A stretch of 64,000 nt of DNA from Cyathus striatus (lineage: Eukaryota > Basidiomycota > Agaricomycetes > Agaricales > Nidulariaceae). The notes below the pieces were generated by a model. It saw only the letters and a program-made list of their open reading frames with translations. It was not told the origin of the DNA and searched no databases. Shown one piece after another: positions 23,931 to 35,676 of the stretch; the first letter of the stretch is position 1, and every line of letters starts with the position of its first letter. The position numbers and the translations under genes are program-made. The DNA lies in contig JAOVFP010000009.1 of assembly GCA_025738555.1 (NCBI GenBank), forward strand, positions 682,001-746,000, written 5' to 3'.

Positions 23931-24791
23931 CTACCTATGCACCGAACTACATAAATTAAAGGCTACAACATGACAAGCAGCGGTTGCATCGGGTGCAACG
24001 AACATGAACGTTCCCGCAATTGGATTGCCCAAACCAACCGCCGCAACAAATGAACTAATATTAAAGTTCTCAATGTACTCAATAGACGGCGAGGGAATTA
24101 CCAAGTTTTGACTGCTAAATCCTGCAGGTTGTTCGAACAGTAAAAAAATATAACTACAAGAGAGCCGTTAGAAGAGGAATTCATTAATGGATACTTTAAG
24201 TGGAACTATACCGATGAGCATCCGACCCGGCCGGGGGATTCGGCTGTAAGAATTCAGTCACAGCCGGAGTAGAATTCGTCAATTTGAAAGGCGTGTTGAT
24301 GCCAGAATCGACTTGAGTTATGGTGAAGTTACCACCCAAGAAATGTATGACTTGAGCCAACGTCGGGTTCTGGCGTGTTGGGGCGTCCGGGTCTACTGCA
24401 GCAACAACGAATGGGCCATTAGAAGCGGGTCCGATGACACTATAGATGGGTGAACTAGCTGTGGCTGTAAATAAATTCCTTCAGTGAAGCTAATAATAGG
24501 GAAAAACTGCAGTGCAGTACCATTTCTTGGAAGTTGAATGCCAGCATGAAGAATGATTGATGGACTATTTTCTTCGGGGAAAGTGACCTCCAACAGAACC
24601 TTTGGATTAAAGGTTATATGGAGGTCAGCAGGGATCTATAGGAAAATTGTAAGGAGATGATAGTGAAAGTATGCGACAGATATACACACATTAGCATCGT
24701 TAAATGTTTTCTTGACTTGATTCAAGCTAACATCTTGTGCTATAGCAAGACCGAGAAGGGAACAGGCAACTGCGAACGTCTTCAAGTGCAT
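23931..24791 (-). CDS. Secreted PEBP-family protein, copy 1
   Basis: Phosphatidylethanolamine-binding-protein fold with a predicted signal peptide (MHLKTFAVACSLLGLAIAQ). Four exons. Exon 2 contains IPADLHITFNPKVLLEVTFP. Exon 3 has the anion-pocket signature VVAAVDPDAPTRQNPT and ends GSDAHR, the His of the second PEBP motif. Exon 4 gives YIFLLFEQPAGFSSQNLV and VAAVGLGNPIAGTFMFVAPD. Compared with copy 2, the TGA after PDATAA reads TGT here, so the protein runs about 15 residues further to the stop at 23931-23933 (CHVVAFNLCSSVHR). Extracellular PEBPs are abundant in mushrooms. Ligand binding is likely, but the biological role is unknown. Confidence 0.85.
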
Positions 24792-24836
24792 AATAAGTTA
24801 TAGTAAATAATGACTCTGCTTTCACAAGACTTGCAC

Positions 24837-24844
24837 AATTTATA
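24837..24844 (-). promoter_or_regulatory. TATA box of PEBP copy 1
   Basis: TATAAATT on the minus strand, 46 bases before the ATG at 24791. The same octamer lies at exactly the same distance from the ATG of PEBP copy 2, which supports a conserved core promoter. Confidence 0.55.
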
Positions 24845-25200
24845 GAGTCGCTGTCTCTAAAAACGAAGCTTCAACTGAGTCTGAGGGTGTTGGCTGAGCG
24901 ATGTATCGGAAGGCCTTGGGTAGGCGTGCAGTTCGATAAGTTGGCGGGGGTTACGTCACTACATACTTCTATATGAGCTCAGAACTACTCTTATATAGCT
25001 GAATACTAAAGTCCTTTCGCTGAGAAACCCGCATCGAGCTATTGGAACTTTTGAACAAGCAGTAAGTGCGATTTTACATCAACAAATAAGCATGAGGACC
25101 CATCTCTATACGCCTCGAATCAGATTCAAAAGATGCCAGCAATATAACGCGTGATATCTATCTCACAACTTGATACCTTCATCAACTTGTTTACATCGTG
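24845..25200. other. Intergenic between tandem PEBP genes
   Basis: Upstream DNA of PEBP copy 1 and the 3' end of copy 2. No further gene seen. Confidence 0.5.
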
Positions 25201-26017
25201 TCAAGCAGCGGTTGCGTCGGGCGCAACGCGCATGAATGTTCCCGCAATCGGGTTACCCAAACCGACCGCCGCAGCAAATGAACTAATATTAAAATTCGCA
25301 ATGGACGTTGAGGGCGTTACCAAGGTCTGAGCGTTAAATCCTCTAGGCTGTTCGAAGAGCAAGAAGATATAACTGCGATAAAATCTTCAGAAAAAGGAGC
25401 CATCAAGGATAATGGCGGAATCATACCGGTGAGCATCCGACCCAGCCGGGGGCGTTGGCTGCGCGAAGTCCGAAATAGCCGGCGTGGAATTCGTCAACAG
25501 AGGCGTGCTGATGTGCGGCCCGACTAGAGCTGGGACGAAGTTACCACCCAGGAAATGTCGTATTTGAGCCGCCGTCGGGTTCTGGGGGGTTGGAGCGTCC
25601 GGGTCTACTGCGGCAATGACGAATGGACCCTTAGACGCTGTTCCGATGACGCTAAAAATGGGCGGGCCAGCTGTGGCTGTAACATTCATAAATGCCTTCA
25701 GTCAAGCTAATAATAGATTATTCAGTTGGACTGAGCAATACCATTCCTAGGAAGCTGAACACCAGCATGAAGGACGATTGGCGAATTCTTGCCTTCGGGA
25801 AAAGTCACCTCCAACAAAGCCTTGGGATTGAAGGTTATATGGATGTCAGCGGGGATCTATGAAAAACTTGTAAGGAGAGGGTGCTAAATGATCATGATAG
25901 TCAAAAAAAAAATACATTAGTATCATCAAAGGCTTTCTTGACTTGGCTGACACTGGTATCTTGTGCTTTAGCAAGACCAAGAAAAGAGAAAGCAACTGCG
26001 ATTGTCTTCAAAAGCAT
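25201..26017 (-). CDS. Secreted PEBP-family protein, copy 2
   Basis: Tandem paralogue of the preceding PEBP gene with the same four-exon plan. The signal peptide MLLKTIAVAFSFLGLAKAQ is followed by the mature start DTSVSQVKKAF. The pocket motif is VIAAVDPDAPTPQNPT, followed by LGGNFVPALVGPHISTPLL and GSDAHRY. The last exon, YIFLLFEQPRGFNAQTLVTP, leads to a stop directly after VAPDATAA (25201-25203). PEBPs bind anionic groups or lipids through these two motifs, and both are intact. The duplication is recent enough for intron positions and the core promoter to be conserved. Role unknown. Confidence 0.86.
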
Positions 26018-26062
26018 AGCTAGATAGGCACTACAACGATTCCACATTTACAAAGCTTGGGC

Positions 26063-26070
26063 AATTTATA
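26063..26070 (-). promoter_or_regulatory. TATA box of PEBP copy 2
   Basis: TATAAATT on the minus strand, 46 bases before the ATG at 26017, identical in sequence and spacing to the box of copy 1. Confidence 0.55.
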
Positions 26071-26680
26071 AGGGGCCAATGACAAGTTTTGCTTCGATAC
26101 CTGCGTACCGTGGATTGCGCCAGCGATGCACCGGCAGGCCTCCATATAGAACTTAAGTTGTCACTGATATGCATGTGCATCGACCGGTTACTGTCGCATT
26201 TTCACGCGAGAAGTGATTGGTGAGAACCAAGTGAGAAAGCAGCGAGAAATGACCTCCATACCAAGAGTAGCGTGGACACCAGAAGAAAATTATGGATATA
26301 TGATTAGCTTGGGAGTCAGCGACAAAGATAGAAAGCTCATGAAATGGTTGCATAAATCCCACTGCATTAGCGTGCATACTTAGAGAAAGTTTTAATTTGG
26401 AGCAGGTCAGGAAGTGAAAGCCTATAATTACCTTTGCAGGGGCTACATTATTGCGCAGTAGCAAGAAGTTCACTAGCTTACATAAGGGTTTCGTGGTATT
26501 AAACTATCATAAAATAAAGTCATGGATGGGTATGCCGAAAATCAGCAGTGATGAAAATGTAAGCCAGATACTTTTAGAACAATAATGGATACATAGATAG
26601 CCAATCATCTACCAGTTGGCCTGAGTGTCTGCGATTGGATTTCACGACCTAAGATAACTTACACACAAGCACTCAGGGGA
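26071..26680. other. Intergenic, no gene seen
   Basis: Region upstream of PEBP copy 2. A 106-codon minus-strand open frame (26153-26473) has no recognisable motif and is probably chance. Confidence 0.5.
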
Positions 26681-27232
26681 CTACTTCCGCTTTGCTTTCC
26701 CCCTCTTTTTGGGGGCAGTAATCGTTTCAGGTAGCCACTCATTGGCAGGTTCGGGTTTACCGGCTTTGGGTTGCGGCACGGTATCATTGCGTTCAATAAT
26801 ATCGTTGCGCTCAATAATATTTCGCGGCGAGATCCCGAGTCTTTCTTCCTCTTCCGCTTTCGCAGAGGCAGCTGCAATTTCCTCGGGGCTAACGTCTTCG
26901 CCGCGCCGTATACGTGCAGCGATTTCCGGCGTGACACGAATACGACGAACATTAGTCTGAAATCCAGGGGCTGGGAGGGATCTTGCGTTAGGAATACCTC
27001 ATGGAGATAAGTATAATGTAGTATACTCACCGCCCTTCCCAATACCATATGTCTTCAGCTTCCACCCAAGATACCATCTCCGTGCGAAGTACGCGGATAA
27101 TAACAGGACAGAAGGAACTCTTGAAAGGGTGTCAGACTATGATCCTGACAGAAAGTATTGCACATACGCGACCCATAACATAGTTGGATATTCATCTAGG
27201 ATCGCATGCGACGTGGAAGAGCTGTAGGACAT
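26681..27232 (-). CDS. Small single-pass membrane protein, conserved-type
   Basis: Three exons give about 147 residues. The N-terminus MSYSSSTSHAILDEYPTMLW leads into one hydrophobic segment (VAVPSVLLLSAYFA) followed by RRWYLGWKLKTYGIGKG. The C-terminal half is a charged helix (TPEIAARIRRGEDVSPEEIA, then AKAEEEERLG) and a Lys/Arg-rich end. The best splice sites are gtatgt...ttcaag and gtgagt...tcccag. The later AG at gatttcag would create a stop. It shares a 136-bp divergent promoter region with the FIST-like gene. Composition and layout suggest an organelle- or ER-membrane protein, but I do not recognise the family and assign no function. Confidence 0.65.
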
Positions 27233-27368
27233 GGTTCTCAGTGGTGACGGTGAAGAGTTAACAGCGTCCGAACTCCGAAGCGCGTCGTGGCCTGATCGAG
27301 AGTGACTAGTGACGCACGTGATCTTTCCCTTTTTCTGACTTCTTTTCGATTGGTTACGTCTCTTGACC

Positions 27369-28935
27369 ATGCCCCTCCACCTCAGCACAGTTCTTACTCG
27401 TTCTCCCAAGGTTCTTCAAGCGCACATTGCTAAGATATCAAAAACATATGGAAACCAAAACCTAAACATCGCGTTTGCATTATCTGCCAACATACCTGAG
27501 CATTCTGGCCTCGCAAACTTAGTCGAGAGCTTAACAAGAATCAACCCAATTCATGGAGAAACTATCGGCTGCTTGTCTAGCCCAATTCCAGGGATGAAAA
27601 CTGCTGACGATTCCATTATGGGTGATCTGTTTTCGTGCTCTTTCGCTGTATTTGATGCTTCGCGAGCGCAAGTATTCGAATCGAACATTCCCGGAAAGGT
27701 CGCACCTCAAGTTGGAAGATGGCATTCCTTTAGAGACAAGAATGTTTCTGAAATTCCTGTCGGTGAAAATAATTACCGTGATGGCGTATCTTGGGAAGAC
27801 ATATGGGATCAAAGCACTCATGCACATCCTATACCGGAGGAACTTCAGAAGCTAGAGTCAGTATCAAGTCTGGCTGATCTACACTACTGGGTTCTTACTG
27901 CTCTGCTAGACCTGAAAATCTTGAAGCAGTAGTCTATTTTAGCGATATTGCCCCAGAAGGCCTTTCAAATTCTTTGAAGTCTTTGCGTCAAACAACCAAA
28001 GTTTGTTACAATGTCGTTGCTCCGAATGCTAAAAAAAATAACTGAAAATCAGATGGGCTTGCTTGCAACCTCCACACCATTTATAACAGGTAGACCAGTC
28101 ACTCTTTTCCGAAATAAACGAATACTTGGATCCGGGGCCGTTGGGTTAGGGTTGAAAAAGTCTACAGAGTCGAAATTACAGGCCGAAGTCGAGTTCTCCA
28201 ATTTGGTGAAACTTTCAGAACCCATGACAATAACAAGGTATTCTGAGCACAAAATTTATTTTCTCTGATATTCTAATCCTATAGATGTGAAGGAAACATG
28301 ATAAATACTATAAACGATTCTAATCCTACGCAGCTACTTCTAGCTGCTATTAAACACTGTGAGATCGACATGGAGGTATCAATGTCATTCAAAGAAGAAC
28401 AGTTCTCTATTGGCATTCTCACACCAAGCGGACGAGTAAATATGCCATCGTGTTTAAAGTTTTATCTCTAATGTTCTGGTTAAAAGATCTCTAGAATATA
28501 CTGTATCACGGCTGGAGATCCTTCAAGAGGTAGTCTATCTTTGGATTCCGAACGCTCCCCAATCCTTGGAACATCTGTTTTGGTGAATCTCACGACTCCG
28601 GCGTCCAATTTTTTTACTTATCGTAACAACAGTTCCTTCATCACCCTAGAACAGTACCTATTTTTGTTCCAGATTATTTACAGAGACCCCAATCTTCAAG
28701 CTCCCATCGACTATGCTTCATGAATGTCTCCGACGTGATCCCGCAGCTTCAATCGACAAAACAGGAGGAAGAGCTTGAAATGATATTGGAAAATACATTT
28801 TTGGTGGCAAGTGAAAATGGCTTCGTCTTTGGAGATGCATCAGGAGGGTGTGTCAATGGTGAAGGTATCTCAGATTGCGAAGATACGTGGAGAAATTCGA
28901 TTGCTGGTGGTGTGGGAATGTTGAAGTGGGTTTAG
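27369..28935 (+). CDS. FIST-like domain protein
   Basis: Starts at the ATG of MPLHLSTVLTRSPKVLQAHI; the TTG two codons earlier is not needed. Seven exons splice in frame. N-terminal half: ALSANIPEHSGLANLVESL, then IHGETIGCLSSPIPG and VGRWHSF. Middle: AVVYFSDIAPEGLSNSLKSL and GLLATSTPFITGRPVTLF, which contains the most family-like stretch. C-terminal: IYCITAGDPSRGSLSL and ENTFLVASENGF. The arrangement resembles fungal proteins with FIST (F-box and intracellular signal transduction) N and C domains, which may sense small ligands. The identification is from memory of the motif pattern. No F-box is visible. Confidence 0.6.
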
Positions 28936-29372
28936 ATTTGTTTTGTACGGACCGAGATTGTTCGATATCTCTTTCTTAGAGACTACTTTGAGATCTAGGC
29001 TTGACCTGGCTCGACATACTAGAGAACCGCCTTGGATCGGTATTTATGTTGGCGCTAATTTTTCTCACAGTCCCAAATGCGTGCCTGGTTACTTCAACTA
29101 TGATCACTGTTCAGTGTTGTGTCTGTTGTCTTTCGCAGGAGCCAACGGGCATTCGGCATTGATTCGGCATTTTACTTACCTGAATATCATGAATGGGTGG
29201 ATTCTATGCCATTCAATGTAGTCGGAGAACCAGGACTTCGTTTATACCCACGGGGACTGTGGGTATGTATGGGTGTGGCACCCTTCCCAGTTATTTAAGA
29301 TCTTACATACCACAGATTTAGAACTCTTCATTCCCGCCTACCCCACCTCAGTTAATCGCAATATCCCCAAGA
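28936..29372. other. Intergenic, no gene seen
   Basis: Short gap between the FIST-like gene and the monooxygenase, both on the plus strand. Open frames here are unconvincing. Confidence 0.5.
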
Positions 29373-31530
29373 ATGCAACAACACAGTATTGATTATAACA
29401 CCGTGGCAGCAACCTGGCTTGCCAACTTTGGCGAGCGACTGACATGCAAAGACGTTCAAGGGTCCGTGGATTGCTTTCTTCCAGATGGCTGGCTTCGTGA
29501 TCTCCTCATACTCACTTGGGACCACCGTTCGCTTCATGGGCAAGAGAAGATAACAAACTATTTGTCTCAATATTTGAAGGCGGTCGATTTTTCCAACTTC
29601 GAGCTTGAAGATGATCCATATCTGAAACCCGAATTGGCTAATTTCTCTGTGGTTTCTTCGGGATTCAAGTTCACTACACCTCGTATAGTAGGTCGTGGAT
29701 ATTTCTCCCTCGTGCAGGTCAATCCGGATGCTGGAATTTGGAAGGCGTTATTTGTACATATGTCAGCTAAAGACATCATAGGGCATGAGGAAATGGAGGA
29801 AGATCATACAGCTTACCAAGGATCAAATGGAATCTGGTCGGACGTGGAAAACATGCGTAAACGTGAAATTGAAACTAATCCGTTGGTTCTCGTCAGTTAG
29901 TCATTCAGTTTAAACAATGGTCTTGAACGTCGTTGTTCACGGACTTTAGTTGGGGGTGGTCAGACAGGCCTAAATATCGCTGCACGCTTTAAGCAAACGA
30001 ATATCCCAACTCTCGTTATCGAGAAAAACATGAGGATTGGTGATAACTGGAGAAATCGTCACCCTTCCTTATTCTTGCACACTATCCGCTCACAACATGG
30101 GAGTAAGTTAACCAATGACCATAATGGCGCGTGCTAAAAACAGCTAAATATTAGTGCTTTATCAACCTTTCCCTAAAAATTGGCCTCTATACACACCTCG
30201 CGATAAACTTGCCGACTGGATAGAACACTATCCTATTTCTCAGGATTTAGTGGTATGGACTAAGTCAACAATCATACCATACCCTACCTTTGATCAGGTG
30301 CAGAAGAAATGGACAGTCGCTATAAATCGGAACGGCGAAGAGATCATTGTAACGCCTGCCCATATCGTGGTTGCTATTGGTACATTAGGTGCACCATACA
30401 TTCCACCAGTTCCAGGACTCGATCTCTTTAGTGGTGATTTCGTTCACTCGGCAGATTTTAAAGGCGGAAAGGCCTACGCAGGGAAAAATGTCGCTGTTAT
30501 AGGGGCAGGGAATTCTGCGGCGGACATCTGCGTGGATTTGTTCGCGGACGGAGCGAAGGATATAACGATGATTCAAAGATCCTCGACTTGCGTTATTTTT
30601 GGAGAAACTGTTAAAGAGAATTTGTTCAAATTATGGCCAGAAAATGTTCCAACGGAAATATCCGATTTCAAAGTGAATTGTATGCCACATGGATTGCTTA
30701 AAACCCTTATGGCGTCACACGCAGGAGAGGGATTCAACAAAGAAATACAAATGCACAAGGAGCTAAATGAGGTCGGGTTTAGTGCTAACCTGGGACCTGA
30801 TGGAACAGGTCACTTCCCCTTGATACTTGACCGTCTTGGAGGTAATTGGTCGCTTTTATTATTCAACGCACTCGGGTTAACTACTAACATACCTCTATTT
30901 TAATCACAGGATATTGTATGTTATATCAGTGATTCATTTTTACAAGTCTGACGTATAATTCTAGGGCTCGACTATGGCTGTGCCAAACTAATAACAGATA
31001 AGAAAGTTCTTGTTAAGAGCGGTGTCGATATAGACCACATCATTGAAGATTCCCTGGTATTTAAAGATGGTTCTGTGCTTCAAGTTGACTCCATTGTAGC
31101 ATGGTGGGTGTCTCACTGAAATATTTAGCAGCCACAGCCAGTACTTACATTCCACCAGTACTGGCTTTAAAACAATCCATGATTCTTTGCGAAGTATTTT
31201 ACCACCGGAAGTGGTAGAAAAAGTGGGAAATATTTGGGGCCTAGACGAGGAGACAGAGCTACAGGGTGGCTATAGGCCATCGGGAATTCCAGGCGTAAGC
31301 ATCAAACTTTCCAGTTCTTATTTTTGTGTACATAATAAAAGGCTAACCGGATAAAAAACCCGGCCACATTTTCAGTTGTGGTTTGGTCTAGGGGATTTCG
31401 GTACCTCAAGAGCGTATTCAAAGTATCTGGTGAGTTATTGACAAATATCAACTTAAGTATCACCATGACAATTTTATTTAAGGCAATTCAAATCAAGGGA
31501 CGAGAATTAGGTATTACACCGACCGATTAA
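29373..31530 (+). CDS. SnoaL-FMO flavin monooxygenase
   Basis: Probable cytosolic FAD- and NADPH-dependent monooxygenase. Residues about 1-165 form a SnoaL/NTF2-like segment (VAATWLANFGERLTCKDVQG, then GWLRDLLILTWDHRSLHGQE). The FAD Rossmann motif VIGGGQTGLNIAARFKQ follows, then GDNWRNRHPSLFLHT. A second dinucleotide motif, VAVIGAGNSAADICVDLF, binds NADPH, and AIGTLGAPYIPPVPGL is the usual linker. The C-terminal part reads GGYWLDYGCAKLI, then CTGFKTIHDSLR and FGDFGTSRAYSKYL, ending GRELGITPTD. The exon 1 donor is GTTAGT, which restores the glycine-rich motif. This domain order is widespread in mushrooms. The substrate is unknown, and it lies outside the polyketide locus with a RING gene between. 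Confidence 0.88.
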
Positions 31531-32020
31531 TTTCGATGAGTTCTTTTTAGGACGAACCAGGGGCTGGTCTACGTACAGCGCCAGCTAAATACAAGGAAAA
31601 GGAATTATATTTTGCCAGTTCTAGATACTTTCGTATCATTGAGATGTAAGTACAATACTTGAGTTGGGAACCACAAATGGCTCTTTAACAAGCGGAAAAT
31701 ATTAAGAGGTAAGAAAACAAACAGAAAGAGATGCTACACAACGAACAGCAAAAGCGATGAGCGACGAAAACGGGTGCGGTGATACTCGTGGTGGGTGTGT
31801 TATAATGAGATCAAGGAGTGAGGATGTAGCTAGATCATAATGCCTGAGAGATGCGAGGGAAGGAACGACAATTGGTGTGTTGACCAACTAAAACCTAAAA
31901 GAAGTGATACAGTTTGTGCTTCAAACGTCCCAAAAAACGAGGATCACGGTAAAACACGGAGCCGGTAAATGTTGATACACGCCATTCACAGGCGACTTGG
32001 TAAGGATAACGCAACGAGGA
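31531..32020. other. Convergent intergenic, no gene seen
   Basis: Lies between the 3' ends of the monooxygenase (+) and the RING protein (-). Nothing recognised. Confidence 0.5.
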
Positions 32021-35000
32021 CTATAATGCTTCACTTGTTGCTCTAGTCGCGTTTGTCTCAGTAGAGACGCCCTTAACACGATGTATGAGCCAAGGAATGA
32101 GGCGATGGGAATATGACCTTACCGTTGACCTGCACGCAGGGCAGTTGTTTCGGCCGGTCTCTAGCCATTTATCAACGCAGCTACGATGAAAGGCGTGTCG
32201 GCAGCCCATTACACGAACTTCATCCTCGGATTCATATTCATCGAGACAAATGAGACACTGGCAAAAGGTCAGCAAGCGTTTCATCTGAGCTGAAACTACT
32301 TACCCGCTCTATGCAGTTAGATGATACCTTTCCATCCTTCTCATATTGCCTCAGCTGCTGTGATGTGATCACCTCTAGGCCCGAGTTCTCAATGTCCTCT
32401 CTTGATGCCGTAGGTGGCTTCACTTGGCCCAACAGTTCGCCTAGTTCACTATAGGGCAAAGTCATTAGTAAGAAAGTCGCTAGGTAGAAGACCCGACGGG
32501 CTTACAGCAACGCTTCGAACGACTCAAAGCTGTTGGGACCATTCGTGACAATTGTATGGTCCGGAGGATAGTAGCCTGCGTAGAGGCGCTAAGTACTCAT
32601 ATGCTTAAACTGAAAACGAGAAACTTACCGCCGATGACATAGATCAAGAACGTTCTCGATCCAACGTCAGTAGGTATTCTACCTAGTGGCATTTCACCTG
32701 CACCTGTTGCAGCATCATTTGGAGTCGCCCTGCGTCCAGAGCGCAAATTGCGAAATGCATTAGCAGCTCTGTTATGCCAGCCTCTGGTATCACCTCTGGC
32801 AGCGCGGTTCTGATTCCCGAAAGCATCGCTACCATCCAGCTCATCACCCTCGACAGTTTGCTCAGGGAAGGCAGGAATTTGTTCATTTTCGACCTCGTCC
32901 ACGATATCTACCCGACCATTGACGGATTGGAGACCGACAACGATGACTGGAATAACGGTGTTAACTGGCGGTAGTTGCACACGAGGCACCTCAGAAGGGT
33001 TTGTTGATATTGAAGGGAGTTCGGTAGATGTCATTGGAGGAGCGGATGATGGAGGTTGAGCAAAGGAAGTGGCCAAAGGAGAAGGAGCCTGTGCTGCGTC
33101 TGGCGTCGCCGCAGGAACAGAACCTGCAGCAGCATTGGCTACGGCTCTATGCGCATGTCCAGGAGGTACAATGGCAGGGAACCGATATAGCCGCCACCAG
33201 TTTATCCGGCCGGTAGCGTCTATCCGACCTGATCCACCTGTTGTCGTATTTGTATCCACAACAGACCTTGGACGAGAGACTGGTGGTGTATGATATTCGT
33301 CAGAATCGGAATCTGCACTTTCACCCTCATCCTCTGAGTCAGATACCTCCATTAGTGGCGGTAACGAGTCTGTATCGGAGTCGCGTGCTGGCGTAACGGA
33401 AGTAGAAGCTTGCGCGACATCGCTTGCCACTGCTTGAGTCGTTTCTGATTGTTCAGGCTCACGATGCTCAACCTGCCTATCCCGCCCTTCGGCCGCCTCC
33501 CTCCCATCTGTCACTGCCTCAGGCTCTTGCGCTCCTCCCGGACTGAGTGCAGTCCTCAAATCCGCCTGCAAATCGACTAAAAACCTCTCAAAGCTTCCCT
33601 CAGGCGGGGGTTCCGCAGGGCCCTCTTCTCGTTCCCTTCCTTCTTCTTCAGTACTTGGAACAGGAGGCGGAACAGTATTGCCCAACCCAAGACCCATATG
33701 AAACGCCCTAGCCATCTCCTGCAGCATCATATCTCTTACATCCTGAGGTCCACGTTGACCGACTTCCTGTCCTTGAGCGTTGGCACCTGCGGCAGCGGTT
33801 TGTCCTGAGCGAAGCCCAAGGCGTTCACGAATACTAGCCCAGGCTTGGCGCATACGTTCTGAACGATCATGGGGCATATCAGTTGGAGCAGTCGCAGGTA
33901 GAGCAGGAGCGGCGTAAGGGTGACGAGCAGCAGCACCAGCAGATGCAGGTTGTGGTTGTGTACTTGAGGATCCGCCACTTGATTCTGGTGCAAGGATGGG
34001 TTCTGAGGATCCTGTGAGCAGAGACGCAGCAGTAGCAGCTGCTGCAACGCTGTAAAGAGGAGTTCAGTAGATGCCAAAAGGAGGATAATCATATCATGCT
34101 CCACGTACCTGAGTAAAGTCCCAAGAACGTCAATGCTATTCGACGATATTGAGGGAGCAAGATGTTCGCCATCCCTGCCCTCAGCCTCCACACTGGCATT
34201 CCCATCTCCTCCTGCGTTATCCCCAACAGCACGGACATCCCCGTCAGCACTCGCTCGTAGTCCACTTTCGTCAACGCGATCCACGGGATTCGCACTTCCA
34301 TTCTCCCTACTGTCAAGAAGAAGTTGTGCCTCGCTACGATCCGCATGCCCTCCCACAGCCTCACGCCCACGGCGCTCATCTTCAGGCATACAAATACCCT
34401 CACTCATAATCGCCTCTCCATCAGCAGTCACCCTGCCTGCAGCATTATCATTAGCATCGAACGCCATTCCTGTCTCCAATGCATTTGTCGCCTCGTCGGC
34501 TGGAGCAACTGAAGCGGGCCTCGGCGTTGCCGTGCCAGATGCAGAAGGAGAAGAAGAGCCAAAGATACCACTTGAAGGCCTGCTCCTCATCAATTGCGAT
34601 AACCTGCTGCGTGCGCTACTTCGGCTAGGTTCTCTCCGACCAGACTGAGAGCGCGAGGAATCTTCTGAAACAAGGGTCTCGTTATTACTTGTGGAACTAC
34701 TCTCCGCTTGTGAATTTGACCTAGAAGCAGGTACAGCGCGAGGGTTATCAGTGGTGTGAACAATGCCTTGAACAACAACAAGGGTTCCAGGAGGTGGGAA
34801 TTGTGGCGCTTGTGTACGAGGTTGCAGGGCCTCAGGGATAGGTGTAGGCTGGCGCTGTGGTGGTGTGGCGAGTGGTGGCTGCGGTGGTTGGGGGGAATCG
34901 ATAGCGAAAGGCCTTTGTTCGGATACTGACAATATTGACCTCAAACGCTCAGATGCCTCTGCATCAAGAGGTCCTTCTGGTTGTGGAGCATGTGCAAGGG

Positions 35001-35676
35001 GGGAAGTATCACTTGAACTTGGCGTGACAGGTGAAGGCATTAACAAAGTTTCCTCCGTTCGTTCTCCAGTTTCACGATGCGTCGAAGAAGAGACAGTATC
35101 AGTAGGAAGAGCAGAAGATGACTCAACCTCTCTATCTCCCGTCGAAGCAGCACGAACCGCAGAGAGCGACGCAGCAACCACGTTGGCAGATGTTGCCTCA
35201 GCAGCAGCACCACTCGCTTCCTCATCCATAGTCCCCTCAACCTCCCTTTCCTTCCCCTTCTCCAAAACATCCACAACCCTCTCTCCCTCTGGAACGCCTT
35301 CCTCCCTCCTCACGTCCCCTATCACCGGCTCCGCTTCGCTATGCCGATGACTCTTCCCCCAGATTGAGTTGCGCCACCTTCGCGGCCGCGCAGTTTGAGT
35401 TCCAACTCCACTCCCGTTTCCGTTTCCGCCATCGCTCCTACCAGCATCCGTCCTCCTACTTCCGGTCGACGACGACGCCCCCGAAGAGGTTGAAGAATTC
35501 GAAGGTTTAACGAGATTAATCAAGCTTCTTCGTACTGATCTTCGGCTTGACGAAGGGGGTTCAGGATCCGATATCGGTGGATTGGTGTTATTGTTATCAG
35601 GACTCGAGCTGGCAGGTCCGCTGTCTAGCCTGCGGGAATCGGCGTTGGCTTGCACACGAGAACTGTTTTGGCCCAT
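32021..35676 (-). CDS. RING-H2 E3 ubiquitin ligase, putative N-myristoylated
   Basis: Long, mostly disordered protein of about 1,130 residues. The C-terminal RING-H2 finger (C3H2C3) has CLICLDEYESEDEV, then GCRHAFH, then CVDKWLETGRNNCPAC with all eight ligands. RING-H2 proteins recruit E2 enzymes and transfer ubiquitin. The start MGQNSSR fits the N-myristoylation pattern (Gly2, Ser6), suggesting membrane attachment. The body is rich in Ser, Pro, Ala and acidic runs. Five exons: 34109-35676, 32629-34049, 32506-32575, then two short ones. The penultimate exon (LGELLGQVKPPTASREDIEN) resembles the conserved segment preceding the RING in basidiomycete homologues. The last intron (about 51 nt) is a multiple of three without a stop, so the end is the same whether or not it is spliced. 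Substrate unknown. Confidence 0.85.

Noticed and set aside
26153..26473. 106-codon minus-strand frame upstream of PEBP copy 2
   Set aside because: No motif or intron structure; it overlaps only intergenic DNA of ordinary composition.
28943..29221. 92-codon frame after the FIST-like gene, considered as an additional exon
   Set aside because: The FIST-like gene already has a clean C-terminus and stop at 28935, and this frame adds no family motif.
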